Source: Gammaproteobacteria bacterium | GTDB taxonomy: Bacteria > Pseudomonadota > Gammaproteobacteria > Pseudomonadales > Oleiphilaceae | DNA: 14,025 nt | NCBI GenBank assembly: GCA_003695085.1 | Contig: RFIV01000233.1 | Location: 1 to 14,025, forward strand | Direction of reading: 5' to 3' | Part shown: positions 7,206 to 13,345 of the stretch, piece after piece | Layout of the letters: the number at the start of each line of letters is the position of its first letter | Numbering within the stretch: the first letter of the stretch is position 1 | Notes under the pieces: model-generated | Told to the model about the DNA's origin: nothing | The model's database searches: none | What the model saw: only the letters and a program-made list of their open reading frames with translations | Made by a program: the position numbers and the translations under genes

Positions 7206-7928
7206 TCAATGCCCCTCCAGCGGCCTGATCTCTCCGCGCCGGATCAGCGATTCATACGCCTGGTCGGTCTTGCGGATGACTGCTTCGGCATGCTTGTGCT
7301 TGCGGCTGACCAGGAAGGCGCCCAGACGTTCCCGCAGGACGGTTGACTGCAGGTTGTCCACCGGATAGTGCTTCAGGGTCTCGAGAATCGGATCCGTGTA
7401 GTCAAGCAGGTAGTCCCCTCGACCATGCACCAGCATCTGGAGCGCGGATTCGTGTGTACGGGCGGTGAACAGCTCAAAACCGTTGGCCGGGGTAAGGCGA
7501 TAAATCAGGCCGGAATAGGTGTATCCGTTGATGACAATCAGGCGTTTGCCCACCAGATCGCTGAGTGTTTGGGCAGCGGGTGTAGGTGGGGTATGCCAGA
7601 TCCTGAGGCTGATGCGAATAGGACGTGCACGGCTTTCCAGAACATGATCCTGCAGATCAGGAATGCCTGCCAGCCCGGGCCAGAAATCGATTCGGCCTTC
7701 CTTGAGGTACAGGTAAATTCGGGAGACAGGCAGTGCGACGAACTCTGCCTCAAAACCCGCCTCCTTCAATACCTTGCGCGTGATTTCAATGAAACTGCCG
7801 ATGGGTTCGCCCCGCTGATCACTGTACTCGTAGGGTGGAAAGTCTGCATAGCCAACCCGCAGTACCTGGCTGGCGTGAGCAGACCCGATGAAGATCAGAA
7901 GCAGCAGTGTCAGGACAGCGTGTCGCAA
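7206..7928 (-). CDS. Lone periplasmic solute-binding protein (SBP family 3, amino-acid type)
   Basis: A 240-residue secreted protein. MRHAVLTLLLLIFIGSAHAS is a short Sec signal peptide with AHA as probable cleavage site. Mature LRVGYADFPPYEYSDQRGEP is the classic start of family 3 solute-binding proteins. GSFIEITRKVLKEAGFEAEF and DLVGKRLIVINGYTYSG mark the two lobes. Such proteins bind amino acids or small solutes for ABC import or sensing. No permease or ATPase gene is nearby, so it may act with an unlinked transporter or in signalling. The start is TTG at 7928, because the frame upstream has a stop before any ATG; GAGGGGGG sits 4 bases before it. It follows yfcH by 57 bases on the same strand and converges on the aldehyde dehydrogenase gene across 34 bases with no clear terminator. 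Confidence 0.85.
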   Translation of the reverse strand: MRHAVLTLLLLIFIGSAHASQVLRVGYADFPPYEYSDQRGEPIGSFIEITRKVLKEAGFEAEFVALPVSRIYLYLKEGRIDFWPGLAGIPDLQDHVLESRARPIRISLRIWHTPPTPAAQTLSDLVGKRLIVINGYTYSGLIYRLTPANGFELFTARTHESALQMLVHGRGDYLLDYTDPILETLKHYPVDNLQSTVLRERLGAFLVSRKHKHAEAVIRKTDQAYESLIRRGEIRPLEGH

Positions 7929-7971
7929 GCGACCCCCCTCGAAACTGTGAATGAGTGTTCATGTATCCGTG

Positions 7972-7977
7972 ATTATA
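7972..7977 (-). promoter_or_regulatory. Possible -10 element for the solute-binding protein gene
   Basis: The minus strand reads TATAAT, a perfect -10, 44 bases upstream of the TTG start. No good -35 lies at the right distance, so it may be weak or activator dependent, or a chance match in an A/T-rich gap. It would allow expression independent of yfcH. Confidence 0.35.
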
Positions 7978-7985
7978 CGTACTTA

Positions 7986-8909
7986 TCAGGGCGGGGAAAG
8001 ATCATTTCTCAGAGCGGATGTGATGGCGCTCTCAATTTGCGTGTGCTGAAAGGTAAATGACAGCTCACTTTCCAGCCGGCATGACACGACACGCTGCCCC
8101 GTCAGCAGCAAGTCTGCCAGTTCTCCCAGTACAAGCTTCAGCAGGGCACCCGGCACCGGAAAGATGGCCGGACGCCTCAACGCACGGGCAAAAGCGTGGG
8201 TAAATTCAGCGTTTGTCACAGGGTGGGGCGCGACGGCATTGAACGGTCCCTCGGCGTCTTCCTTCTCAAGCAGCGTGATCAGAAGCTGCACCAGATCCGC
8301 GCGCGAGATCCACGACATCCACTGTCGGCCGCTTCCCAGGCGCCCCCCCAGCCCGAGAGAAAAGGGACGTCGCATGCGTTCAATGAGACCGCCATGCCCG
8401 ATGACCAGCCCTATGCGAACAAACGCCAGCCGAGTGCCCAGATCCGTGACGCGGGAGGCGGCCTGCTCCCAGTCCTGGCACAGTCGGGCGGCAAAATCCC
8501 GGCCGGGGGGACTGTGTTCGTCGACCTGTTCGGAACCTGTGTCACCGTAGTAGCCCACGGCAGAGCCACTGATCATGACGCGCGGCCTGATCCGATGGCG
8601 AAACAGCGCCTCTGTGAGTTTTTCGGTGACCCCGATGCGGCTTTCACGCAGGATGTGCTTGCGTGTGTCGGTCCAGCGGGCATTGGCGATGCCTTCACCG
8701 GCCAGATTGATAACCGCTTCAGGCCTGAAATCCCGCACCAGAGACTCCATGGCGTCGCCTGCCACAAGGGCCTCGGACGTGCCATACAGGGTGGAGACCT
8801 TTTCGGGCTGCCGCGTAAACAGCGCCAGGGCGTGACCGGCCTTCAGCAGGGCCGGCACCAGTGCGTGTCCGACAAAGCCCGTGCCACCGGTTACAAGAAC
8901 CCTGCTCAT
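7986..8909 (-). CDS. yfcH: TIGR01777-family SDR epimerase (YfcH-like)
   Basis: A 307-residue extended short-chain dehydrogenase-like protein. MSRVLVTGGTGFVGHAL holds the NAD(P)-binding TGGTGFVG. VINLAGEGIANARWTDTRK, RPRVMISGSAVGYYGDTG (Ser and Tyr of the SDR active-site pattern), FVRIGLVIG and WMSWISRADL follow in the order typical of the family. The C-terminal DUF1731-type tail includes PGALLKLVLGELADLLLTGQ. Length agrees with E. coli YfcH. The substrate is unknown, and plant relatives affect chloroplast division. AGGAGG at 8925-8920 lies 10 bases before the ATG. The start overlaps the upstream gene's stop by four bases (ATGA), so the pair is translationally coupled. Cytoplasmic. Confidence 0.93.
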   Translation of the reverse strand: MSRVLVTGGTGFVGHALVPALLKAGHALALFTRQPEKVSTLYGTSEALVAGDAMESLVRDFRPEAVINLAGEGIANARWTDTRKHILRESRIGVTEKLTEALFRHRIRPRVMISGSAVGYYGDTGSEQVDEHSPPGRDFAARLCQDWEQAASRVTDLGTRLAFVRIGLVIGHGGLIERMRRPFSLGLGGRLGSGRQWMSWISRADLVQLLITLLEKEDAEGPFNAVAPHPVTNAEFTHAFARALRRPAIFPVPGALLKLVLGELADLLLTGQRVVSCRLESELSFTFQHTQIESAITSALRNDLSPP

Positions 8910-9286
8910 GGTACGGCAACCTCCTTGCTGATCAGCTCGCTTATCAGCAACTCCATGAAACCTGCAAAGGACGGATGCTCACCCACCGGTGGCAACAATT
9001 CCAGCGTCAGCCCGTGGCGTTGCTCCAGGGATTCAATCTGAGCCGGAAGGTCCTCCCGCAGGTGTTTGCCCTGAGAGAAAAACAGCGGCAGCACCTTGCA
9101 GTGAGTAACGCCTTGCGCCTGCACGCTTGCCACGATCTGCTCCAGCGAGGGCTCGGTCAGTTCCCAGTATGCCAGGGCGACGTTTTCGTGGCGTGCTGAC
9201 AGCTGTTCATGCAGTCGTTCGAACGGGACTTTCCACTGGGGGTCGCGACTGCCGTGTGCAAGCAGGATGATGTACGGGGCGGCCAT
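8906..9286 (-). CDS. Single-domain CbiX/SirB-like sirohydrochlorin chelatase family protein
   Basis: A 126-residue half-size class II chelatase. The N-terminal YIILLAHGSRDPQW contains the metal-ligand His of CbiX, and VLPLFFSQGKHLREDLP carries the second conserved His in the GKH-x-R-x-D motif. Short forms of this kind work as homodimers in archaea, inserting cobalt or other metal into sirohydrochlorin; in gammaproteobacteria the role is unclear because siroheme is usually made by CysG. No cobalamin or siroheme genes are present here. ATG 9286 gives a clean start right before the first strand, with GGAG about 10 bases upstream; a TTG at 9307 would add seven residues. It overlaps yfcH by four bases and is divergent from the DUF924 gene. 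Confidence 0.85.
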   Translation of the reverse strand: MAAPYIILLAHGSRDPQWKVPFERLHEQLSARHENVALAYWELTEPSLEQIVASVQAQGVTHCKVLPLFFSQGKHLREDLPAQIESLEQRHGLTLELLPPVGEHPSFAGFMELLISELISKEVAVP

Positions 9287-9322
9287 GCCATGAGCTCCGA
9301 AAGCCAAGATGTGTTAGTCTCA

Positions 9323-9330
9323 GTGTACAC
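9323..9330. repeat. 8-base perfect palindrome in a divergent promoter gap
   Basis: GTGTACAC lies midway in the 63-base gap between the divergent CbiX-like and DUF924 genes. It could be a binding site controlling both, but the length is compatible with chance. No convincing -10/-35 pair was found in either direction. Confidence 0.25.
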
Positions 9331-9349
9331 CTTTCAGGGCACAAGAGAC

Positions 9350-9961
9350 ATGACGATGTGGTCACCCGAAGAACTGCTGCAATACTGGTTTGGTGAGCTC
9401 GACAGCGATGGCGTGCCACCGGAGATGAACAGGCAAGCCTGGTTCACGCCGTCACGCACCCGGGACGCAGAGATCAGGCGCCGGTTCATGGGAATGGTGA
9501 CGCTCGCAGAGGAGGGCGGCCTGGATCACTGGTCCGAATCGCCGCACGGTACGCTGGCAGCCCTCCTGTTGCTGGATCAGTTTCCGCGCCAGATCTATCG
9601 CGGCATGTCGCTGGCATTCGGGTCGGACGCACATGCCCGGCGCTGGATGAGACAGGGGCTCGAACGGTCTCAGGATGTGATGTTGCCCCTGATCATGCGG
9701 GCCTTTTTCTATATGCCCCTCCAGCATTCGGAACGCCTGACCGACCAGGAGGAAGCGGTGGCGCTCTATGATCAGCTGGTCCATCAGTCAGAGGGGCGTT
9801 TGCGGGATGTCCTGAGCGGCTTTTTGTCTTTCGCTCGGCAGCACCGGGACATCATTGCGCAATTTGGACGCTTTCCTCATCGGAACAAGGTGCTCGGGCG
9901 GCCGGAAACGGAAGCCGAGCGCGCCTGGCTCGCGGCATCCGGAAGCCGCTTCGGACAATAA
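9350..9961 (+). CDS. DUF924 family protein
   Basis: A 203-residue all-helical, TPR-like protein of the DUF924 family, whose biochemical function is not established. Recognisable motifs in order are SPEELLQYWFGELDSD near the N-terminus, WF and a charged helix, LAALLLLDQFPRQIYRG in the middle, MRAFFYMPLQHSE, and the C-terminal RHRDIIAQFGRFPHRNKVLG-type stretch followed by ETEAERAWLAASGSRFGQ. Length is typical of the family. ATG 9350 is chosen because the DUF924 fold starts immediately after it; another ATG at 9356 is possible, and the in-frame region upstream overlaps the CbiX-like gene. The ribosome site (AAGAGA) is weak. No signal peptide. It is a single gene, with 250 noncoding bases after it. 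Confidence 0.9.
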   Translation: MTMWSPEELLQYWFGELDSDGVPPEMNRQAWFTPSRTRDAEIRRRFMGMVTLAEEGGLDHWSESPHGTLAALLLLDQFPRQIYRGMSLAFGSDAHARRWMRQGLERSQDVMLPLIMRAFFYMPLQHSERLTDQEEAVALYDQLVHQSEGRLRDVLSGFLSFARQHRDIIAQFGRFPHRNKVLGRPETEAERAWLAASGSRFGQ

Positions 9962-10078
9962 ACCGGTCAAACCTGACGCCTGTCCAAGCGTGTGTGCCCG
10001 AAAATAAAACAGATATCACACTTTTGAGGTTGTCTGTTGCCAAATTCAACGTCCGTGCAACGTTTTAACGGCAGATTT

Positions 10079-10087
10079 TGGTACAAT
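10079..10087 (+). promoter_or_regulatory. Extended -10 promoter of the second tetR gene
   Basis: TG-G-TACAAT is an extended -10 (TGn followed by 5/6 of TATAAT). There is no good -35, as is usual for this promoter class. A start near 10094 would place both downstream inverted repeats in the transcribed leader, where a bound repressor could block initiation or elongation. Confidence 0.5.
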
Positions 10088-10096
10088 CATGCCGGT

Positions 10097-10113
10097 CCGG
10101 GAACTGTTTCCGG
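10097..10113. promoter_or_regulatory. Imperfect 17-base inverted repeat just after the putative start site
   Basis: CCGGGAACTGTTTCCGG reads nearly the same on both strands: 14 of 17 positions are symmetric, and the two outer exceptions become G-T pairs in RNA. It begins 9 bases after the extended -10. It may be an operator or a leader hairpin. Confidence 0.4.
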
Positions 10114-10135
10114 GCGCAGTACACCCAATAAAAGA

Positions 10136-10154
10136 AACCGTTAACAAAACGGTT
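10136..10154. promoter_or_regulatory. Candidate TetR operator, perfect 7-5-7 inverted repeat
   Basis: AACCGTT-AACAA-AACGGTT is a perfect 19-base inverted repeat 57 bases upstream of the tetR ATG. Length, symmetry and position suit autoregulation by the encoded regulator. The sequence is unlike the 1837-1851 repeat, which agrees with two regulators of different specificity. Confidence 0.55.
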
Positions 10155-10211
10155 CGTCGGCGCGTACCCAGAAGGCGCGTGCCCTGGCAAGGTAAAAAGG
10201 GAAACAGACAC

Positions 10212-10937
10212 ATGGCAGACTCAGAGACCGCCACGCTTCCCAGGCTGGAGGAGGCGCTGAACGATTCCATTCAGTACAAGGGCCGCAAGGCTGCGCGTGC
10301 CAAAAGTGAACATCGTCGCCGGCTGATCCTTGAAGCCGCGCTGAGGATTGTGGCGCGGGAAGGCGTCCGGGGTGTCAAGCACCGGGCCGTGGCACGCGAG
10401 GCCAATGTGCCTCTGGCTTCGACGACCTACTATTTCAAGGACATTGAAGAGCTCATTTCCGATGCCTTCAACCTGTTTGCCGAGAAGAGCAAGGCCAAGC
10501 TGGAGTTCTTTTATTCGGAGCTGAACCGGACCATTTCCGCCTATGATCTGGAGACTGTACGCCAGTCACCCGAGCAGCTGCGCAAACTGGCCGATGACAT
10601 GTTGGAAATGGGGGTGCGCTACACGGTGGCCCAGGTCAAGTTCCGCAGCGAGGACCTGCTGGGCGAGCAGGCATTCTTGCTGGAGTCCGTGCGAGATGAG
10701 CGTCTCAAGGTGCTGGCACGCACGTACAAGGAAGTCTGGCTGGTGGGGCTGGTGGATTTTCTGCGTCGTCTCGGCTCCGTGGCGCCGGAGGAAGATGCGG
10801 CCATCATCATGGGCACTGTGGCCCACATGGAGTACGAAGGCGCACTGAATAATGGTGAGCTCAACCTCAAGCGTGTGCGCACCATCTGGCGTCAGCTGGT
10901 GGACATGATGCTCGGCCTGCGCAAGGGCGTGCTCTGA
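10212..10937 (+). CDS. TetR-family transcriptional regulator
   Basis: A 241-residue regulator. After a 35-residue basic N-terminal extension (ending KAARAKSEHRRR) comes the TetR DNA-binding domain: LILEAALRIVAREGVRG, and the helix-turn-helix at about 56-76 with VKHRAVAREANVPLASTTYYF, then KDIEELI. The remaining 155 residues are helical and probably form the ligand and dimer domain; no effector can be named. ATG 10212 follows AAGGGA about 10 bases upstream; the longer in-frame ATG at 10089 would translate the inverted repeats and is rejected. It is preceded by a 250-base gap with its own promoter and operator-like sites. Its TGA directly abuts the stop of the convergent EAL gene. Targets are unknown; autoregulation is likely. 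Confidence 0.9.
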   Translation: MADSETATLPRLEEALNDSIQYKGRKAARAKSEHRRRLILEAALRIVAREGVRGVKHRAVAREANVPLASTTYYFKDIEELISDAFNLFAEKSKAKLEFFYSELNRTISAYDLETVRQSPEQLRKLADDMLEMGVRYTVAQVKFRSEDLLGEQAFLLESVRDERLKVLARTYKEVWLVGLVDFLRRLGSVAPEEDAAIIMGTVAHMEYEGALNNGELNLKRVRTIWRQLVDMMLGLRKGVL

Positions 10938-12944
10938 TCAACTGACACTCTCCAACCCCTCCAGGGGCATGGCCTTTCCATACAGGTGGCCTTGCCCCAT
11001 GAACGCGTTCTCCCGCTCCAGCAATACCTGTTCGGCCTCCGGCGTGTGGATATGCTCGATGACCACTTCCAGCCCCAGGTGGCCTGCCAGCTCCAGTGCC
11101 AGGAAGACGACCTGCTGATTCAGGGGTTGATCTTCCAGGTTGTCAGAGAGTGAGCCATCCAGTTTGAGCGTATCCACCAGCCCGGCATTTCGCAGCGCCG
11201 TGACGGTGGCCAGGGATGAGTAGCCGCTGCCAAAGTCATCCAGCGCGACCCGGAAGTGAGGGTGAGCCTGATAGAGTGCATTCAGCGTATCGAAACGATG
11301 AAACAGCTCGTATTCGGTGATTTCCAGGGTCAACGTCAGGTCCAGCTCCCGGAACCGTGCCAGGCAATGCTCCAGCGCACTCATGACCTGTGACTGATCC
11401 AGTGAGTTGGGAAACAGGTTGCAGCTGACATTGTTCAGGTGCTTGCGGATTTCGGGCGCCAGGCGCGTCAGCTGATTGAGCACCGCTGCATCCAGCATGG
11501 GGGACAGACCACGGTCACGCACTGTATGTATGAAGCGCTCGGCTTCGATCAGCTCGCCGTTGTAGTGAATGCGAGCCAATGCCTCACAGTAGGCGAGCTC
11601 GCGGGTTGCGTCCGTGATGCGCACGATGGGCTGAAAGTACAGCTCGAGGGTCTGATGTTCGATGGCATGGATCACGGCGTCCAGTATCTGGCCGCCCTCC
11701 TCGATGCGCTCGCGAAGCGCCACGGCTTCGCCCGAATCAAAGAGTTTCACGGGCATGTCCGGCTGGTAGCGCTGCAGTTCGCCGGCCAGCATGCGCAGTG
11801 CATTGACGGACATGCCGCCGAGTCGCGCGGTGTCCAGGGCGCGAATGTTGAACCGGGGCGCAAACAGGTCCTGCATGGCGGTGTGCACTTCGCTGGTAGC
11901 GCGCCTGAGGTTGGAAAGCACACGCTTGATGTCTTCCGGGTGCTGGTAGCGATAGAGCAGGTGCAGTGACGTGCCACTTTCAATCACCCCGGCAATCTGA
12001 TTGTGCACAAAGGGTGCGGACTTGATCTGACGATAGATCTCTACCAATGCCCGCCGCAGGCTGCCATTGCGTTTGCCCATGTTGCGCAAGTCGATGACGA
12101 CACTCAGGAAATAGGACAGGTTGTCCTCGAGTATCAGGGTATCGGCAAAAAAGCGAAAGAACTGGCTGGTCTTGTCGGTCTGAAATACCACATAGGCTTC
12201 CTTGAGCCGGCTTTCCAGCAGTGCGTAGGTTTTCTGAAGCTCGGTAAAGCCCAGCAGGGCATCTGCCATCTGGCGTGTACGCAGGGCATGATCAAGAAAG
12301 CCTGCCTGTTCATGCAACTTCTGATGCAGGATCAGCAGCGCTTCCCGGCTACCGGGTGTCAGGCACTGGACCAGCATCTGGTATTCCAGCGACTGCGTCC
12401 AGTCCGTAAAGTCGCAATGCGCCAGTGCACAGTCGGGCATGGAATCATCACCAGGAGACGCCAGGGCGGACAACAGCGTCTGGTACCATTCGCGGTGGCG
12501 CGTGATATCCATTTCCCAATCCATGTCCTCGTCCGTTCTGAAGAGCGGGCGCGCGCTGTTGGCCTGTGACTGCAAAGCGCCCCGGAGCAGCCCGAGACGC
12601 GCTTCCTGCATGCGGCTGCCGGACGGGACCTGACCGTCCTCGATCAGGTCAAGCCGGGCCATGCGGTCCATGTCATCACAGAGGGCCTGAGTGCGCTCCA
12701 GCAGGACAGCCACCGGAGGAGCATGGCCTCGCTGAAGCTTTTTACCGACCTGTTGAAAGTGATCGAACAGCGTGTCAAAGGGTGCCGAGTGTACATGCAG
12801 CAACTCCTGCACGATCGCCTGAACTGCGGCCTCACACTCCTCCGGGCTGTTGAACCAGGCAGGCAGGCCCGCGGTGCTGAGCAGATGCGTCAGGTGATCG
12901 TGGGCCAGGCGCGTGCAGGCAGCCTGCAGGGACATGGGGGCCAT
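10938..12944 (-). CDS. EAL-domain protein, probable cyclic-di-GMP phosphodiesterase with an unassigned N-terminal region
   Basis: A 668-residue protein. The C-terminal EAL domain (about 415-668) should hydrolyse cyclic-di-GMP to pGpG. Its active-site set is complete by eye: E454 (in CEALAR), N509 (CNLF), E541 (LEITE), D569 and D570 (LDDFGSGYSSL), K594 (LKLDGS), E630, and Gln in GQGHLYGKAMP. The usual EGVE motif is altered to E630-H-I-H633. The N-terminal 410 residues show no GGDEF, PAS, GAF or receiver motif and no transmembrane helix. They look helical, with several long amphipathic stretches (for example about 245-330), and may be a sensory or dimer module. ATG 12944 has AGGAG at 12956-12952, 7 bases upstream; an upstream start at 13019 lacks this. 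It is likely linked to motility or biofilm control, and cheV lies nearby. Confidence 0.9.
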   Translation of the reverse strand: MAPMSLQAACTRLAHDHLTHLLSTAGLPAWFNSPEECEAAVQAIVQELLHVHSAPFDTLFDHFQQVGKKLQRGHAPPVAVLLERTQALCDDMDRMARLDLIEDGQVPSGSRMQEARLGLLRGALQSQANSARPLFRTDEDMDWEMDITRHREWYQTLLSALASPGDDSMPDCALAHCDFTDWTQSLEYQMLVQCLTPGSREALLILHQKLHEQAGFLDHALRTRQMADALLGFTELQKTYALLESRLKEAYVVFQTDKTSQFFRFFADTLILEDNLSYFLSVVIDLRNMGKRNGSLRRALVEIYRQIKSAPFVHNQIAGVIESGTSLHLLYRYQHPEDIKRVLSNLRRATSEVHTAMQDLFAPRFNIRALDTARLGGMSVNALRMLAGELQRYQPDMPVKLFDSGEAVALRERIEEGGQILDAVIHAIEHQTLELYFQPIVRITDATRELAYCEALARIHYNGELIEAERFIHTVRDRGLSPMLDAAVLNQLTRLAPEIRKHLNNVSCNLFPNSLDQSQVMSALEHCLARFRELDLTLTLEITEYELFHRFDTLNALYQAHPHFRVALDDFGSGYSSLATVTALRNAGLVDTLKLDGSLSDNLEDQPLNQQVVFLALELAGHLGLEVVIEHIHTPEAEQVLLERENAFMGQGHLYGKAMPLEGLESVS

Positions 12945-13045
12945 GACGGCACTCCTTATGGCGCTCCGATAGGGAGGTTTGACCTTCAGTATAGTCGGTT
13001 CTGCCCACAAGGAGGGCAACCCGAAGAAAAATTAATTGTGGGGGC

Positions 13046-13074
13046 TTGCCAATCGCAAAATGCGCCCCTATAAT
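13046..13074 (+). promoter_or_regulatory. Sigma-70 promoter of tRNA-Gly
   Basis: TTGCCA (13046-13051) and a perfect TATAAT (13069-13074) are separated by 17 bases. The predicted start near 13081 gives a leader of about 40 bases before the tRNA. The G/C-containing stretch after the -10 (TCGCCACCG) fits stringently controlled stable-RNA promoters. Confidence 0.8.
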
Positions 13075-13121
13075 TCGCCACCGTTGTTGAGGCGTTGGTG
13101 TTTTCGTTTTCAACAGCTTGA

Positions 13122-13197
<76 letters not shown>

Positions 13198-13246
13198 ATT
13201 TCCACTTCTCTCCCTGTTTCGTCTGTTTTTCCCTGAACCCTTCTGG

Positions 13247-13266
13247 TCGGCATGGCACGTTGCCGA
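13247..13266 (+). repeat. Inverted repeat between tRNA-Gly and cheV
   Basis: TCGGCA (13247-13252) and TGCCGA (13261-13266) form a 6-base stem around an 8-base spacer. No T-run follows, so it is not a standard intrinsic terminator. It could be an RNA-processing hairpin on the tRNA transcript or chance. Confidence 0.3.
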
Positions 13267-13304
13267 TGCATCCGGATGGTTTAGCGGTTTTCCCCGGAGC
13301 CGTC

Positions 13305-13326
13305 TATACTGACTGCAGAATGCAGT
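13305..13326 (+). promoter_or_regulatory. Possible cheV -10 element and adjacent perfect inverted repeat
   Basis: TATACT (13305-13310) matches 5/6 of the -10 consensus but has no clear -35. Directly after it, ACTGCA-GAA-TGCAGT (13312-13326) is a perfect 6-3-6 inverted repeat ending 19 bases before the cheV ATG. It overlaps the expected transcription start and could be an operator. No sigma-28 pattern (TAAA then GCCGATAA) was found at proper spacing. Confidence 0.4.
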
Positions 13327-13345
13327 GACCCAGCGGGAATCCGGA

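Noticed and set aside
7368..8060. Plus-strand open frame of 230 codons opposite the solute-binding protein
   Set aside because: The opposite strand has a signal peptide and family 3 motifs in the correct order; this frame has none.
8196..9041. Plus-strand open frame of 281 codons opposite yfcH
   Set aside because: Runs antisense across yfcH and its junction with the chelatase gene. It shows no protein motif and no start signals.
10089..10211. N-terminal extension of the second TetR protein from an ATG at 10089
   Set aside because: It would translate both inverted repeats, begins at the predicted transcription start with no ribosome site, and gives Arg-rich sequence unlike a TetR N-terminus.
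13247..13266. Hairpin after tRNA-Gly considered as an intrinsic terminator
   Set aside because: No T-run follows the stem; kept only as a low-confidence repeat.
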